DNA from: Rhodospirillales bacterium
GTDB taxonomy: Bacteria; Pseudomonadota; Alphaproteobacteria; Reyranellales; Reyranellaceae
Assembly: GCA_947466085.1 (NCBI GenBank)
Contig: CANIEC010000030.1
Coordinates: 1 to 35,960, forward strand
Reading direction: 5' to 3'
Length of the DNA stretch: 35,960 bases
Position 1 is the stretch's first letter, and the number at the start of each line of letters is the position of its first letter. Made by a program: the position numbers and the translations under genes. This document shows, piece after piece, positions 1-7,861 of the stretch. The notes beneath the pieces are model-generated. The model ran no database searches, was not told where the DNA came from, and saw only the letters and a list, made by a program, of their open reading frames with translations.

Positions 1-1082
1 ACCGGCGGATTGTCGACGATCTCGTCGCGCCACGGCACGCCGTCGATGTCGATCTCCATGATGCGGAAGTTCGGCACGGCGGCGCAGAAATGAGCCGAGA
101 TGGCGCTGGCGAGATGGCCATAGAAATTATGCGGCGCCACGTTCACCTCGTAGACGTCAGCCATCGAGGCGATCTTCAGGGACTCGTTGAAGCCGTTCCA
201 GATCACGTCGACGATGGCGGTGTCGAAGGCATAGGCCTCGAAGTACGGGCGGAAGTCGCGGCGCTCCAGCAGGGTCTCGCCGGAGGCGATGGGACACGGC
301 GCGTCGCGGCGGATCATGGCGATCGACTTCGGATCGTGGATGTCGAGCTCGAGCCAGGTGAGGCCGGTCGGCCCCACCGCCTCGGCGATGCGCTTGAAGC
401 CCTCGGTCCGGAAGTGGAAGTTGGTGTCGAGCATGATGCCGACATCGGGACCGGCGCCGGCGCGGAACGCCTCGACGGTCTTTGCGGCACTGCGCGCGAT
501 GAAGGCGTCCCAGTTGCGCTCCGGGAAACCCTTGCCGACGACGAAGCCCGGACGATAGGCGCGCAGCTTGCCATCGACCTCCATGGCGATGTTGGTCTTG
601 CAGGCGGTGAAGCCCTTCTTGCGCACCTCCTCGCCGGTCCGTGCCATGTCGTCATAGGAGCGCACCGCCGGCGTGCCGCAGAGATCGGGATTGCGCATGC
701 GGTAGGACCCGCAATGCGACCAGTAGACGGGAATGCGGTCGCGCAGCTTGCCGCCGAACAGCTGATAGACCGGCACGCCCAGCGCCTTGCCCTTGATGTC
801 GAGCAGTGCGTTCTCGATGGCGGCAATCGCCTGCCGCACCACGCCGCCGCGCGACTGCGTCGACTTGGTGGCGAGCACGGCGTTCACCAGCTCGATGTCC
901 ATCGGGTCCATGCCAATCACGCTTGGCATCAGGTTGTCGATGACGCCCGAGAGGCCGGGACTGCCGAAGCTCTCGTTGTATTCGGACCAGCCGATCGGGC
1001 CGGTGTCGGTCACCAGCTTCAGGAACGAGAAGAGACGCCAGCCGGCGTCGCAGCGGAAAATCTCGTAGCTCTTGATCTTCAT
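1..1082 (-). CDS. Mandelate racemase/muconate lactonizing family sugar-acid dehydratase (galactonate dehydratase-like), 3' partial
   Basis: The frame is open from an ATG at 1082 to the window edge (360 complete codons, no stop), so the C-terminus is missing. A GAGAGG ribosome site precedes the ATG. It is an enolase-superfamily enzyme: N-terminal capping domain, then a barrel with Lys162 (CKTNI), likely metal ligands Asp219, Glu245 and Glu269 (SGETL), and an Asp292/His318 dyad (VAPHNFYGH). Its place just downstream of a KDPGal aldolase and a KDGal kinase points to dehydration of galactonate to 2-dehydro-3-deoxygalactonate in the De Ley-Doudoroff pathway. As I recall, E. coli DgoD has the general-acid His two residues after the first metal Asp. 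Here that position is Asn221 and a His follows at 223, so substrate and exact chemistry are inferred from context. Last gene of the operon within the window. Confidence 0.85.
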   Translation of the reverse strand, partial: MKIKSYEIFRCDAGWRLFSFLKLVTDTGPIGWSEYNESFGSPGLSGVIDNLMPSVIGMDPMDIELVNAVLATKSTQSRGGVVRQAIAAIENALLDIKGKALGVPVYQLFGGKLRDRIPVYWSHCGSYRMRNPDLCGTPAVRSYDDMARTGEEVRKKGFTACKTNIAMEVDGKLRAYRPGFVVGKGFPERNWDAFIARSAAKTVEAFRAGAGPDVGIMLDTNFHFRTEGFKRIAEAVGPTGLTWLELDIHDPKSIAMIRRDAPCPIASGETLLERRDFRPYFEAYAFDTAIVDVIWNGFNESLKIASMADVYEVNVAPHNFYGHLASAISAHFCAAVPNFRIMEIDIDGVPWRDEIVDNPP

Positions 1083-1104
1083 GTTTCCTCTCCCGCGTTT
1101 TCTA

Positions 1105-1731
1105 TTATTTGCGCCAGGCCGAGACGATGGATGCCGCCTTGGCGCGCACCGTGGCCGCATCGTCGCCTGGCTTGTAGAGCGAGGAGCCGAGACCGAACCC
1201 CGCGGCACCGGCCGAGCGCCAGGCTCCCATGTTGTCCGCGCCGATGCCGCCGACCGGGATCACTTGCGTGCCCTTCGGCAGCACCGCCAGCAGCGCCTTC
1301 ACCACCGCGGGCGAGGCGATCTCGGCGGGAAAGAGTTTCAGGCCATGCGCGCCGGCCTTGAGAGCGGCGAAGGCTTCCGTCGGTGTCAGGATACCGGGCA
1401 AGCTGGCCATGCCGAGCCGCACCGTCTCCCCGACGACATCGGGATCGAAGTTCGGTGCGACGACCAGTTCGCCGCCTGCCGACGCGACGTCGCGCGCCTC
1501 GGCCACCGTCAGCACCGTGCCGGCGCCGATCACGGCGTCGGGGAAGCGCCTGCGCAAGGCCGCGATGCTGTCGAGCGGCTGCGGCGAATTGAGCGGCACT
1601 TCGATCAGGCGAAAGCCCGCCTCGACCAGCACCTCGCCGATCGCCGGCGCCTCCTCGGGCTTCAGCCCGCGCAGGATGGCGACGAGCGGCAGCTCGCCCA
1701 TCGCGGCCTTGAATCGATCGACGCTCGTCAT
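1105..1731 (-). CDS. dgoA: 2-dehydro-3-deoxy-6-phosphogalactonate aldolase
   Basis: 208 residues, class I KDPG/KDPGal aldolase. It splits 2-dehydro-3-deoxy-6-phosphogalactonate into pyruvate and glyceraldehyde 3-phosphate in the cytosol. The Schiff-base lysine is Lys132 in GLKLFPAE and the assisting glutamate is Glu44 in EVPLNSP. The phosphate-binding glycine stretch VGGIG and the late GLGSSLY motif are present. The frame is open further upstream (to about 2157), but the start is set at the ATG at 1731 because it forms an ATGA overlap with the dgoK stop (4 bp shared), a sign of translational coupling, and because the family begins here. The galactonate rather than gluconate assignment rests mainly on the neighbouring dgoK. 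Confidence 0.93.
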   Translation of the reverse strand: MTSVDRFKAAMGELPLVAILRGLKPEEAPAIGEVLVEAGFRLIEVPLNSPQPLDSIAALRRRFPDAVIGAGTVLTVAEARDVASAGGELVVAPNFDPDVVGETVRLGMASLPGILTPTEAFAALKAGAHGLKLFPAEIASPAVVKALLAVLPKGTQVIPVGGIGADNMGAWRSAGAAGFGLGSSLYKPGDDAATVRAKAASIVSAWRK

Positions 1732-2597
1732 CCCTGCAAGGCCCTCATCCCCGCCCATGTCGCTTCGCCGCCGAAGCAGCGCACGGCGACATCCATCGCC
1801 TTCAAAGCGAGAGCATAGCGCGCCGTGAGCGCCGGTGCGCCGATCGCGATCACGTCGCGGGCGGCCGGGGCTTCGTGGCCCAATTCTTCCCCGATCAGCA
1901 GGCCCGACAGGTAACTCGCCGACTGCGCCGGCGACAGCCGGTCGAACAGGGCAAGCGCCCGCACGCCGAAGGCATTGTGCAGCAGCCCCTCGCCGTTGCC
2001 GGCGCGCATCACGCCGCGCAGGAACATCGCCTCGTCGAGCGGCGCCTCGGCGTCGAGGGTCCGCGCGAGAATCGAATGCTGGCTGAGCAGGCCGTAGACC
2101 TCGCCGGTCATGCAGGTGCGAAAGCCCACGATGCGGCCATCGCGCACCGTCGCCCACTTGCTGTGCGTGCCCGGCAGCACGAACAGCCCGTCGGAAAGAT
2201 CCGCCAGCCGCAGCGCGCCGAAGATCTGCACCTCCTCGCCGCGCATCACGTCGGGCACCTCGCCCTGCTCGACACTGAGGCCGGGCACCAGCGCGATCCG
2301 GCCCGGCTCGATCCAGTGCAGGCTCCGCTTGAGGTCTTCAGGCCCGGCGGGACACGCGACGTAAGGCGCTTCGACCCAGCCCTGCCGGCTGCCGGCCATG
2401 CCGGAGATCAGGCAGACGCTGCCGGCCGGCTTCATCCAGTCGGAAAACAGCGAGTCAAAGACGCCGGCGAAGTCGCCCTTGGGTACGTTGAGAATGCCGA
2501 GCGGCGCGCTCTTCTCCTCCAGCACGTTGCCCGCCGCATCGAGACGGGCGCCACGCAGCGAGCTCGTGCCCCAGTCGACGGCGATCAGATGCGGCAC
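1728..2597 (-). CDS. dgoK: 2-dehydro-3-deoxygalactonokinase
   Basis: 289 residues, DgoK family of the sugar kinase/actin-like ATPase superfamily. It phosphorylates 2-dehydro-3-deoxygalactonate at C6 with ATP, feeding the aldolase encoded next. The N-terminus IAVDWGTSSLRGA is the phosphate-1 loop of this fold, and FVLPGTHSKWATV is the conserved DgoK motif. The start codon is GTG at 2597, and the first 13 bases lie inside the end of the upstream hydrolase gene. The stop overlaps the dgoA start by 4 bp. Hydrolase, kinase, aldolase and dehydratase therefore form one tightly packed operon. Length is normal for the family. Confidence 0.94.
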   Translation of the reverse strand: MPHLIAVDWGTSSLRGARLDAAGNVLEEKSAPLGILNVPKGDFAGVFDSLFSDWMKPAGSVCLISGMAGSRQGWVEAPYVACPAGPEDLKRSLHWIEPGRIALVPGLSVEQGEVPDVMRGEEVQIFGALRLADLSDGLFVLPGTHSKWATVRDGRIVGFRTCMTGEVYGLLSQHSILARTLDAEAPLDEAMFLRGVMRAGNGEGLLHNAFGVRALALFDRLSPAQSASYLSGLLIGEELGHEAPAARDVIAIGAPALTARYALALKAMDVAVRCFGGEATWAGMRALQG

Positions 2598-3478
2598 GGC
2601 TTCGACCCCAGTTCCCCGGCGGCGATTGCGAACAGCTCGTCAGCCGAACCGATCGCCACGAAATGCCCGGCCCCTTCAACGGCATGCCATTCGGCGCCCG
2701 GCATCCGGTCGGCGACGGTCCTGTTGATGAAAGCCGGCACAAGCCGGTCATCCATGCCTTGCCACAGGTGGACCTTGCGCTCGATCGCCCTCACGTCAAA
2801 AGCCCAGCGCCGATAGAGCCGTTCACTGTCGCGAACCAGACCGTCGCTGCCTCGAGCAAAGCACTCGGCGGACATTTGCCGGAAGATCGCATCGACATCC
2901 GGTTGCAGCAGGATCTGTCGGTCGTAGTCATTCACGGCTTTCCGCACTTGCTCGACGAAGGTCGCCCGGAAGTATTTGGCGGTCACGCCAAGAGCAGCAT
3001 ACGTGAGACGGAAGCCGGGCTCGAAGCGCAGCGCCAGCGATCCCCCCAGCGCGTCCGCCCTGGAAAGATGATCCGCAGCCCAGTTGTCGCCGAAGGCGCC
3101 GTAGCTACCGCCCGCGACGCTGCTGACATGGCGCAGCCGAAGGGGATCGATGTAGGCAGCGGCCGCCAGCGCCCATGGCCCGCCCTCCGACCAGCCCGTC
3201 ACGCCGAACTCGCGATATCCCAACGCGTCGGCGATGGCCGTCAGGTCGTCGGCCCAGCCTGCGTAGGTGCGCGCTTTCTGGGGCGTGGACCGTCCGATGC
3301 CGGGCCGGTCCACGCATATCAGCCGCAACCGGTTCTTCGATGCTGAATTCGCGAAGAGACGCGCCTCCAGCCGGCAACTGGGTCCACCATGATTGTGGAT
3401 GACCAGCGCCCCCTGCGGGTCCCCGACCTCGAGATAGCTGAGCGTACGGCCGTCCCGGGTGGTGACCGCGCTCGTCAT
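2585..3478 (-). CDS. Alpha/beta hydrolase heading the galactonate operon
   Basis: 297 residues. Alpha/beta-hydrolase fold: oxyanion-hole region HNHGGPS (around 28-34), nucleophile elbow GWSEGG with Ser97, a likely acid in GMDDRLVP and the catalytic His in GAGHFV near the C-terminus. No signal peptide, so cytosolic. The 3' end overlaps the GTG start of dgoK by 13 bp, tying it to the sugar-acid operon. A lactone or ester hydrolase feeding galactonate would suit the context, but the sequence does not name the substrate. 37 bp separate it from the upstream M20 peptidase gene, so it may belong to a longer minus-strand transcript. Confidence 0.85.
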   Translation of the reverse strand: MTSAVTTRDGRTLSYLEVGDPQGALVIHNHGGPSCRLEARLFANSASKNRLRLICVDRPGIGRSTPQKARTYAGWADDLTAIADALGYREFGVTGWSEGGPWALAAAAYIDPLRLRHVSSVAGGSYGAFGDNWAADHLSRADALGGSLALRFEPGFRLTYAALGVTAKYFRATFVEQVRKAVNDYDRQILLQPDVDAIFRQMSAECFARGSDGLVRDSERLYRRWAFDVRAIERKVHLWQGMDDRLVPAFINRTVADRMPGAEWHAVEGAGHFVAIGSADELFAIAAGELGSKPCRI

Positions 3479-3515
3479 GGACGGGGGAGGCTCGTCACCA
3501 TGCCCGACCCTGGAC

Positions 3516-4685
3516 CTAGTCCCGGCAGGACCACTCGAGCATGCGCTTCATGAAGGCCTCGCCGGCGTCGATCTGCGAGGCGAGGATGAATTCGTTGGGC
3601 TGATGCGCCTGGGCGATGTCGCCGGGGCCGCAGACCACCGTCGGCACGCCCAGCACCTTGCGGAAGATACCGGCCTCGGTGGCGTAGACGACCGCGCCGA
3701 CCGTGTTGGAACCGGACCAGCTGCCGGCCAGGGTCTTGGCGTCGTCGTTGCCCTCGGGCGAGAAGGCGGGCGTCGAGGCGCGCAGCTCGGTTTCGATGGC
3801 GGCCGCCGGATGCTTGGCCTTCATCTTGGGCAGCAGCTCTTCCTTCAGCCACTTCTTGGCGCGCTCGCCCAACTCCTCGATCGGCCGGGTCGGCAACTCG
3901 CGATAGCCCCATAGGACCTCGCACTCGCGCGCCAGGATGTTGCCCGCGGTGCCGCCGATGATGGTGCCGACGTTGAAGGTCGCGGCGGCCGGCATGAACT
4001 CGCTGTCCTTGGGCGCGGCGGCCTCGAGTTCCTCCTGCACCATGTTGAGATAGTGCACGAACTCGCCCGCGAAATGGATGGCGCTGACGCCGAGATGGGT
4101 CATCGAGGAATGGGCCTCGAAGCCGGTGAACTTGGTGACGTAGCTCTGGCTGCCCTTGTGGGCATGCACCACGGTCATCATGGTCGGCTCGCCGATGATG
4201 ATGACCCGGGGCTTCGGCACCTCGCTCGCCATGCGGGCGGCCAGCGAATGCGCGCCGAAGCAGCCGATTTCCTCATCGTAGGAGAGCGCGAAGTGGATCG
4301 GCTTCTTGAGCGATGCCTTCAGGAACTCCGGCAGCATGGCGAGGCCGATGGCGTAGAACGCCTTCATGTCGCAGGTGCCGCGGCCGTAATACTTGCCGTC
4401 CTTCAGCGTGAGCGTCCACGGGTCGGTGACCCAGGGCTGGCCGTCGACCGGCACGACGTCGGTGTGGCCCGACAGGACGACACCGCCCGGGACGTTGGGA
4501 CCGACGGTGGCGAAGAGATTGGCCTTCGAGCCGTCCTCGTTGGGCACCAGCTTCGACTCGACGCCGTGCCCCTTGAGGTAGGCCTGCACGTACTCGATCA
4601 AGGCGAGGTTGGAATTGCGCGAGGTGGTATCGAACGCCACGAGTCTGCGCAGCATTTCGATGGAATTGACGGTCTCTCCGGCCAT
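3516..4685 (-). CDS. argE: M20-family deacylase, acetylornithine deacetylase type
   Basis: 389 residues, dinuclear-zinc M20 amidohydrolase. Metal and catalytic residues are visible: His74 and Asp76 in LSGHTDVVPV, Asp106 in GRGTCDMK, the DEE in SYDEEIGCFGAHS, the glutamate of IIGEPT, and a late His in QAHQPNEF. The central insert is the dimerisation domain containing the conserved GFEAHSS stretch. The likely reaction is removal of acetate from N-acetyl-L-ornithine in arginine synthesis. Alphaproteobacteria often use ArgJ instead and have related M20 enzymes of other specificity, so argE is the best family name rather than a proven role. No other arginine gene is nearby. Confidence 0.85.
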   Translation of the reverse strand: MAGETVNSIEMLRRLVAFDTTSRNSNLALIEYVQAYLKGHGVESKLVPNEDGSKANLFATVGPNVPGGVVLSGHTDVVPVDGQPWVTDPWTLTLKDGKYYGRGTCDMKAFYAIGLAMLPEFLKASLKKPIHFALSYDEEIGCFGAHSLAARMASEVPKPRVIIIGEPTMMTVVHAHKGSQSYVTKFTGFEAHSSMTHLGVSAIHFAGEFVHYLNMVQEELEAAAPKDSEFMPAAATFNVGTIIGGTAGNILARECEVLWGYRELPTRPIEELGERAKKWLKEELLPKMKAKHPAAAIETELRASTPAFSPEGNDDAKTLAGSWSGSNTVGAVVYATEAGIFRKVLGVPTVVCGPGDIAQAHQPNEFILASQIDAGEAFMKRMLEWSCRD

Positions 4686-4738
4686 GATGTCCCTTGTCTA
4701 CTCTGTTCCGACCTCACCCCTGACGGATGAGGCAGAAG

Positions 4739-5365
4739 CTAAACCGACGTGCGGCCGATCATGCTCAGGAATTCGCGCCGTGTCTCGCCATTGTTCCGGA
4801 AGGCACCCAGCATGCGGCTGGTGACCATGGTGACGTCGGACTTGTGGACGCCGCGCGTGGTCATGCACTGGTGCGCCGCCTCGATGACGACGGCGACGCC
4901 GCGCGGCTGGAGGACTTCCTGCAGCGTGTTGGCGATCTGCGCCGTCAGCTTCTCCTGGATCTGCAGGCGATGGGCATAGGCATCGACCACACGGGCGAGT
5001 TTGCTGATGCCGACCACGCGCTTGTCCGGCAGGTAGCCGACATGAACCCTGCCGATGATCGGCACCATGTGATGTTCGCAGTGCGACTCGAGCCGGATGT
5101 CGCGCAGCGCCACGACCTCGTCGTAGCCCTCGACCTCCTCGAAGGTCCGCTGCAGCATGTCGCGCGGATCCTGGTCATAGCCCGCGAAGAACTCCTCGTA
5201 GGAGCGCACGACACGGTCGGGGGTGCCGGCCAGGCCCTCGCGACCGGGATCGTCGCCGGCCCAGCGGATCAGCGTGCGGACGGCGGCCTCGGCCTCCTCG
5301 CGCGAGGGCCGGGACAGGCCGGTAGCGAGCGAAACGACCTCGCGCGGCTTCGCCATCTTGTTCAT
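4739..5365 (-). CDS. folE: GTP cyclohydrolase I
   Basis: 208 residues, full-length type I GTP cyclohydrolase. It converts GTP to 7,8-dihydroneopterin triphosphate, the first step of tetrahydrofolate synthesis. The signature [11 protein letters not shown] (Cys96, His98, His99) and the second zinc cysteine in HQCMTTRGV are intact, as is the GTP-binding segment around [18 protein letters not shown]. The ATG at 5365 has a good ribosome site (GGGGAG, 7 bases before). An in-frame ATG three codons later is possible but poorly placed. Other folate genes are absent. It sits 27 bp downstream of apaG on the same strand. Confidence 0.97.
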   Translation of the reverse strand: MNKMAKPREVVSLATGLSRPSREEAEAAVRTLIRWAGDDPGREGLAGTPDRVVRSYEEFFAGYDQDPRDMLQRTFEEVEGYDEVVALRDIRLESHCEHHMVPIIGRVHVGYLPDKRVVGISKLARVVDAYAHRLQIQEKLTAQIANTLQEVLQPRGVAVVIEAAHQCMTTRGVHKSDVTMVTSRMLGAFRNNGETRREFLSMIGRTSV

Positions 5366-5392
5366 CGTCTTACTCCCCTTGATCCGGGCGGC

Positions 5393-5785
5393 CTAGTTTA
5401 GGCTGCGCTGCACCGTCGGCGTGTCGAGCGAAAAGGTCGGAATCTCGATGTCGAACTTCTCGCCCGCCTCGTCCACCATCTGATACGTGCCGCCCATGAT
5501 GCCGGATGGCGTGGAAAGTGGTGTTCCGGAAGTGTACTCGAAGACCTCGCCGGGACGCAGCAACGGCGTCTTGCCCACGACACCGGGGCCCTTGACCTCC
5601 TGGAGCCGGCCGAGGCCGTCGGTGATCTTCCAGTGCCGGCTGCGCAACTGCACCGCGACATCGCCGCCGTTCTCGATGCGCACCGTGTAGGCCCAGACAT
5701 ATTGCGACTTCGCGGGCTCCGACTGGTCGGGCAGATATTGCGGCTCGACCGTCACCTGAATGGCACGGGTGGTGGCTTTGTACAT
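5393..5785 (-). CDS. apaG: ApaG-domain protein
   Basis: 130 residues, the usual size of stand-alone ApaG. The family motifs are present: YVWAYTVRIENGG, RSRHWKITDG, the glycine-rich GPGVVGKTPLLRPGE, YTSGTPLSTPSGIMGGTYQM and the late IPTFSLD. The fold is an immunoglobulin-like beta sandwich. Genetic work in enterobacteria links ApaG to cobalt resistance and magnesium efflux, but its biochemical role is not established. Cytosolic. A GGAAGGAA stretch lies about 12 bases before the ATG, somewhat far. It lies between folE and a CDF-like transporter gene, all on the minus strand. Confidence 0.95.
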   Translation of the reverse strand: MYKATTRAIQVTVEPQYLPDQSEPAKSQYVWAYTVRIENGGDVAVQLRSRHWKITDGLGRLQEVKGPGVVGKTPLLRPGEVFEYTSGTPLSTPSGIMGGTYQMVDEAGEKFDIEIPTFSLDTPTVQRSLN

Positions 5786-5846
5786 GTTCGGGCGAATTCC
5801 TTCCGGCCTCTGACATGGGAGTTTCGACCCAAAAGGTCAAATGCCT

Positions 5847-6755
5847 CTACAGCCACCGGGGATCGGCGGTGAAGTCGATCGTGATCCAACGGTGCGGGCC
5901 TTCGCCGCCGATCGCCTCGGAAATTTCGCGCCGGATGGCATCTGCCTCACCCACGCTGTCGATCGGACTCTCGGGCGGCACGGCGACATGGATTTCGATG
6001 AACTGCGCGCGGCCGACCTTCGCCACGTAGCTGGTGTAGGTCTTGAAGCCGTGCCGGGCGACGACCTCGTCCAGAACCTGCCGGACCCGGGCGTCAAGTT
6101 CGGGCGGCGTAATCAGCAGGATCTCGGTCAGCGCCCGGCGCACTGTGTGAATCGGCACAAAGACGAGGATGAGGGACAGCACAGCCAGGATGAGCGGGTC
6201 GGCATAGGGCGTGAGATGGGCGTAGCGGGTGCCCTCGAGGCACCACGCGACCGCGAACGCCAGCAGCAGCGCCGAGGTGATGGCGGCCGACATCAACCAG
6301 CTCTGCACATCGAGGCGCACGAAATCCGACCCGATCTGCCGATTGCGGTGCCGGGCGTAGAAGAACATGCCGAATGCCACGACGCCGACGGCGGCGGCAT
6401 AGGCCATGGCCCAATCGAAATTGAGCTGCCGGCCACCGGCCAGCAGGCTGTCGATGGAATTCAGGAAGGCGTAGAAGCAGAGCAGCATCAGCGTGCCGCC
6501 GTTGAAGGCCAGCACCATGGGCTCGATATGCCAGTAGCCGAACTGGAAGCGCCGGTTCTCGGCGACGCGGCTGACGAGGCGCGAAACGAACAGCGCGAGG
6601 CCGGACATGGCTGCGTCGATCGCCGAAAAGACGCCGTCGAACACGATCGACATCGACCCCGACAGCAGACCGAACACGACGCCGACCGACGCCACCCCGA
6701 TGGTGACGGCGATGGAGAGTTTCAGGAGTCTTTGTTCGGCGGCCGCATTCTGCAT
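5847..6755 (-). CDS. Cation diffusion facilitator-like transporter with altered metal site
   Basis: 302 residues with about six hydrophobic helices followed by a cytoplasmic C-terminal domain (from about 215), the CDF layout. The RRFQFGYWHIEP loop after helix 2 matches the family's (F/P)FG-x-x-x-EP signature. CDF proteins exchange divalent metal (Zn, Fe, Mn) for protons. In helix 2 the usual (H/D)xxxD metal pair falls on Phe43 and Asp47, with a further Asp40. In helix 5 the usual HxxxD falls on Asp149 and Trp153. Two of the four classic site-A ligands therefore look substituted, so substrate and even transport activity are uncertain. The gene is 14 bp downstream of the thioesterase gene. Confidence 0.85.
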   Translation of the reverse strand: MQNAAAEQRLLKLSIAVTIGVASVGVVFGLLSGSMSIVFDGVFSAIDAAMSGLALFVSRLVSRVAENRRFQFGYWHIEPMVLAFNGGTLMLLCFYAFLNSIDSLLAGGRQLNFDWAMAYAAAVGVVAFGMFFYARHRNRQIGSDFVRLDVQSWLMSAAITSALLLAFAVAWCLEGTRYAHLTPYADPLILAVLSLILVFVPIHTVRRALTEILLITPPELDARVRQVLDEVVARHGFKTYTSYVAKVGRAQFIEIHVAVPPESPIDSVGEADAIRREISEAIGGEGPHRWITIDFTADPRWL

Positions 6756-6769
6756 GCCGCCACACTAGC

Positions 6770-7243
6770 TCAAATCGGAAAGACCAGGCAGGTCGTCGTG
6801 CCATGGGCGAGCAGCTTGCCGGAGGCGTCGGTCAGGCGCCCCTCCGACGTGGCGATGCGCGAGCCGACATTGATGACCTTGCCCTCCGCCCGGACCGGCC
6901 CGGTCCTGTCGGTCATGGCACGCACGTAGTTCACCTTGATCTCGACGGTCGTGTAGCCGCTGCCGGCCTTCAGCATCGTGTGGATGCAGCAGCCCATCAC
7001 CGAATCGAGCAGGGTGGCGGCGATGCCGCCATGGACCGTGCCCAACGGGTTATAATGATCGAAGACCGGCGTGTAGCCGAAAATCACGCGCCCGGCTTCG
7101 ACTTCGAGCAGATTGAAGCCCAGCGTCCTGGAGAGCGGCGGCGCCGGATAGCGCCCCTCCAGCAGGCCCTTGAACAGATCCAGCCCGTCGAGGGTGCGCG
7201 CCTGCTCGATCGGCACCACGCCATATCCCGCCTCTGCCGCCAT
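6770..7243 (-). CDS. PaaI-type hotdog thioesterase
   Basis: 157 residues from the ATG at 7243, chosen because a GACGGAGA ribosome site precedes it and the longer open frame upstream would run through the regulatory region and into the divergent marR gene. The hotdog-fold signature GTVHGGIAATLLDSVMGCC holds the active-site helix, followed by the beta strands TTVEIKVNYVRAM and GPVRAEGKVINVG typical of PaaI/YbgC-like acyl-CoA thioesterases. The probable role is hydrolysis of an aromatic or medium-chain acyl-CoA. Divergent from a MarR-type gene, 79 bp apart, with a palindrome over its predicted promoter, so it is probably repressed by that MarR. Confidence 0.88.
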   Translation of the reverse strand: MAAEAGYGVVPIEQARTLDGLDLFKGLLEGRYPAPPLSRTLGFNLLEVEAGRVIFGYTPVFDHYNPLGTVHGGIAATLLDSVMGCCIHTMLKAGSGYTTVEIKVNYVRAMTDRTGPVRAEGKVINVGSRIATSEGRLTDASGKLLAHGTTTCLVFPI

Positions 7244-7266
7244 GTCCGTCTCCGTCGCGAATTTAA

Positions 7267-7278
7267 GTGCATATACAC
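7267..7278. promoter_or_regulatory. Palindromic operator candidate between thioesterase and marR genes
   Basis: GTGCATATACAC is a 12-bp imperfect palindrome (10 of 12 positions symmetric) in the 79-bp divergent region. It is AT-rich in a GC-rich surrounding and overlaps the predicted -10 box of the thioesterase promoter. This is where a MarR dimer encoded next door would be expected to bind. Inference from position and symmetry only. Confidence 0.55.
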
Positions 7279-7299
7279 ATTGAGGCTTTGCCGGCGCAA
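7270..7299 (-). promoter_or_regulatory. Predicted sigma-70-type promoter of the thioesterase gene
   Basis: On the minus strand TTGCGC (7294-7299) and TATATG (7270-7275) are separated by 18 bp, with transcription expected to begin about 20 bp before the ATG at 7243. The -10 box lies inside the palindrome at 7267-7278, suiting repression by steric block. Box match is moderate. Confidence 0.4.
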
Positions 7300-7322
7300 G
7301 AAGCGGCGATAGTCTCGGGTCC

Positions 7323-7772
7323 ATGACTTCCGTCCCGGCTCCGCTCCGCCTGTCGACTGCCGAGTGCACCTGCTTTCGGGTGCGCAGCGCGGCGCGGCGC
7401 GTCACCCAGATCTACAGCCGGCACCTGGCGCCGACCGGCCTGCGCATCTCGCAATTCTCCCTGCTCGCCCACGTGCTCTCGCGCGGTCCCGTCAGCATCA
7501 CCGAACTGTCCAACCTGCTGGCCACCGATCGAACGACCCTGACGCGCAACCTGCGGCCGCTGCTGGCCTCGGGCGTGATCGAACGGGCGGCCGCGGGCGA
7601 CAAGCGCCGGCATGAGCTGGTCGCGACGCCGGCCGGCCGCGCCCTGTTCAAGCGCGCGCTGCCGCTGTGGGCCGAGGCCGAACAGGAAGTACGGACGGCG
7701 ATGGGCGCGAAGCTCACCGCCGACCTGCACGGCGCCCTCGACCGCTCGATGGAGAAGCTGGCGCCGCTCTGA
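7323..7772 (+). CDS. MarR-family transcriptional regulator
   Basis: 149 residues, winged helix-turn-helix dimer of the MarR family. The helix-turn-helix runs through SITELSNLLATDRTTLTRNLRPL, with the wing around AAAGDKRRHELV and dimerising helices at both ends. The N-terminal helix carries Cys15 and Cys17 (ECTCFR), which might be redox-sensing as in OhrR-type members, but no peroxide-resistance gene is adjacent. It is transcribed away from the thioesterase and CDF genes, so it most likely controls them and itself through the palindrome in the shared upstream region. The ligand is unknown. Confidence 0.9.
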   Translation: MTSVPAPLRLSTAECTCFRVRSAARRVTQIYSRHLAPTGLRISQFSLLAHVLSRGPVSITELSNLLATDRTTLTRNLRPLLASGVIERAAAGDKRRHELVATPAGRALFKRALPLWAEAEQEVRTAMGAKLTADLHGALDRSMEKLAPL

Positions 7773-7804
7773 CAGGGCGCTGGAAAAGCCGAGTCCTGGC
7801 AAAT

Positions 7805-7840
7805 AACCGAAACAAACGAAATAAACGAATCAAACGAAGC
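7805..7840. repeat. Four tandem 9-bp repeats
   Basis: Four consecutive 9-mers: AACCGAAAC, AAACGAAAT, AAACGAATC, AAACGAAGC (TTCGTTTnn on the minus strand). They lie in the 127-bp convergent gap between marR and tenA, in a locally AT-rich patch. No function is evident. They could be a replication-slippage microsatellite or a protein-binding array. Confidence 0.7.
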
Positions 7841-7861
7841 GAGAGTCGCACCCCTGAAACA

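Noticed and set aside
4686..4738. Possible regulatory RNA between folE and argE
   Set aside because: The gap is 53 bp, with no stable hairpin or conserved element visible.
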